Shown: piece by piece, positions 5,370 to 6,300 of the stretch
Layout: every line of letters starts with the position of its first letter
How positions within the stretch are numbered: the stretch's first letter is position 1
DNA from: Lentisphaerota bacterium
GTDB taxonomy: Bacteria; Verrucomicrobiota; Kiritimatiellia; JAAZAB01
Assembly: GCA_020201415.1 (NCBI GenBank)
Contig: JAIVGW010000020.1
Coordinates: 1 to 6,300, forward strand
DNA: 6,300 nucleotides
Reading direction: 5' to 3'
Notes under the pieces: model-generated
What the model was told of the DNA's origin: nothing
What the model saw: the letters and a program-made list of their open reading frames with translations, nothing else
Database searches by the model: none
Made by a program: the position numbers and the translations under genes

Positions 5370-6300
5370 ATGGAAACAATAAAATTCGGTATAATCGGCG
5401 CGGGATTGATGGGGCGCGAGTTCGCCAGCGCGGCGGCGCGCTGGGCGCATTTGACGGGTGATCTGGCGCGGCCGGAAATCACCGCGGTCTGTGATATGAA
5501 TCCGGCGATCTTCGACTGGTATCGCGGACATTTTCCTGCCATCAAGCTGTTCACGCATGATTATCGTGAGTTGCTCAAGCAGGACGAGCTGGACGCCGTG
5601 TACGTGGCGGTGCCGCACAACCTGCATGCGGAAATTTATACCGCCGTGATCAAGGCGGGCAAGCACTTGTTGGGCGAGAAACCGTTTGGCATTGATCTGG
5701 CCGCCAATCGGGCGATCATGGACTGTTTGCAGGAGCATCCTGCCGTCATAGTGCGTTGCGCCTCGGAGTTTCCGTTTTTTCCGGCCGTCCAGCGCATGGG
5801 GCAGATGATTGAAAAAGGCGTCTTCGGTAAAATCATCGAGGTCAATGCGGCCTTCCTGCATTCGAGCGATCTGGACCCCGAGAAGCCGATCAACTGGAAA
5901 CGCATGATTGAGATCAACGGCGAATACGGCGTGATGGGCGATCTGGGAATGCATGTGTGCCATCTGCCGTTTCGCGCCGGCTGGCGGCCGCGCAATGTGC
6001 GCGCGATTCTATCGGACATCGTCCCCGAACGCCCGGACGGCAAGGGCGGCCGCGTGCCCTGCCGCACCTGGGACAACGCCGTGTTACTCTGTGAGACGCG
6101 GGATCCGGCCTCCGGCGCTGCTTTTCCCATGACGCTCAAGACCCAGCGCATCGCTCCCGGTGAAAAAAATACCTGGCGCCTGGAAATTCTGGGGACCGGC
6201 GCCTGCGCGCGGTTTTCCACGAAAACCCCCAAGTTGCTGGAAGTTCTGGAATACCGGGGCGGCGAACAGGTCTGGCAGCATATTGACATGGGGTATGAAG
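5370..6300 (+). CDS. Gfo/Idh/MocA-family NAD(P)-dependent oxidoreductase, 3'-truncated by the window edge
   Basis: The frame from the ATG at 5370 is open to the window end (310 codons and one base; family members are usually 330-450 residues). It starts METIKFGIIGAGLMG, with the Rossmann dinucleotide loop GAGLMG at 10-15. CDMN (41-44) ends the second beta strand, and VAVPHNLHAE (79-88) is the typical VxTPNxxHxE segment. The family hallmark GEKPF lies at 102-106, with Lys104 expected in catalysis. GDLGMHVCHL at 190-199 matches the D-x-G-x-H motif, giving Asp191 and His195 as candidate catalytic residues. These enzymes oxidise or reduce a hydroxyl/keto group of sugars, inositols or sugar acids using NAD(P). 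The substrate is not identifiable. It lies on the same strand as the DeoR-aminotransferase pair and was probably part of that operon before the repeat element arrived (inference). Confidence 0.92.
   Translation, partial: METIKFGIIGAGLMGREFASAAARWAHLTGDLARPEITAVCDMNPAIFDWYRGHFPAIKLFTHDYRELLKQDELDAVYVAVPHNLHAEIYTAVIKAGKHLLGEKPFGIDLAANRAIMDCLQEHPAVIVRCASEFPFFPAVQRMGQMIEKGVFGKIIEVNAAFLHSSDLDPEKPINWKRMIEINGEYGVMGDLGMHVCHLPFRAGWRPRNVRAILSDIVPERPDGKGGRVPCRTWDNAVLLCETRDPASGAAFPMTLKTQRIAPGEKNTWRLEILGTGACARFSTKTPKLLEVLEYRGGEQVWQHIDMGYE

Noticed and set aside
5289..5963. Minus-strand 224-codon open frame opposite the Gfo/Idh gene
   Set aside because: The plus strand carries GAGLMG, GEKPF and GDLGMH motifs with a good ribosome binding site; the reverse frame is a His/Arg-rich shadow.

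Overview
This 6.3 kb window is bacterial chromosomal DNA, densely coded and fairly GC-rich. It holds five recognisable protein genes plus the remains of a small repeat-flanked cassette. Two genes run off the ends: a thymidine/pyrimidine-nucleoside phosphorylase at the left edge and a Gfo/Idh/MocA oxidoreductase at the right edge. I see no tRNA, rRNA or CRISPR array. The organism cannot be fixed from the sequence. The repeat-bounded GxxExxY remnant and the overall gene style would fit an environmental or gut bacterium of the Planctomycetes-Verrucomicrobia-Chlamydiae (PVC) group, but that is a low-confidence inference.

Layout. Positions 1-824 (minus strand): first 274 residues of a nucleoside phosphorylase. 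Positions 825-1030: divergent regulatory gap with a perfect 8-bp inverted repeat. Positions 1031-1459 (plus): Rrf2-family regulator with an IscR-like Cys3-His cluster set. Positions 1533-2840 (plus): O-acetylhomoserine sulfhydrylase (metY type). Positions 2841-2926: short AT-rich gap with a 9-bp-arm palindrome over a possible promoter. Positions 2927-3691 (plus): DeoR-family regulator, overlapping by four bases (ATGA) a class III PLP aminotransferase at 3688-5058. Positions 5055-5350: degenerate element with nested inverted repeats, a tandem 24-bp direct repeat and the C-terminal 48 residues of a GxxExxY (PD-(D/E)XK-like) protein. From 5370 (plus): NAD(P)-dependent Gfo/Idh/MocA oxidoreductase.

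How the genes work together. The Rrf2 regulator and metY form a likely two-gene sulfur-assimilation unit: a possible Fe-S-sensing repressor in front of the enzyme that puts sulfide onto O-acetylhomoserine. The DeoR regulator, the aminotransferase and the oxidoreductase look like one catabolic or biosynthetic unit acting on a sugar or cyclitol (oxidise or reduce a hydroxyl/keto group, transfer an amino group, sense a phosphorylated intermediate). The substrate is not identifiable here. The repeat element sits exactly between the aminotransferase stop codon and the oxidoreductase ribosome binding site, so it appears to have inserted into this unit without breaking either gene. The nucleoside phosphorylase is divergent and metabolically unrelated.

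The most noteworthy observations are the decayed repeat-flanked GxxExxY cassette, whose left edge carries the aminotransferase stop codon, and the Rrf2 regulator, which keeps the IscR cluster ligands but has Trp where IscR has the specificity residue Glu43.
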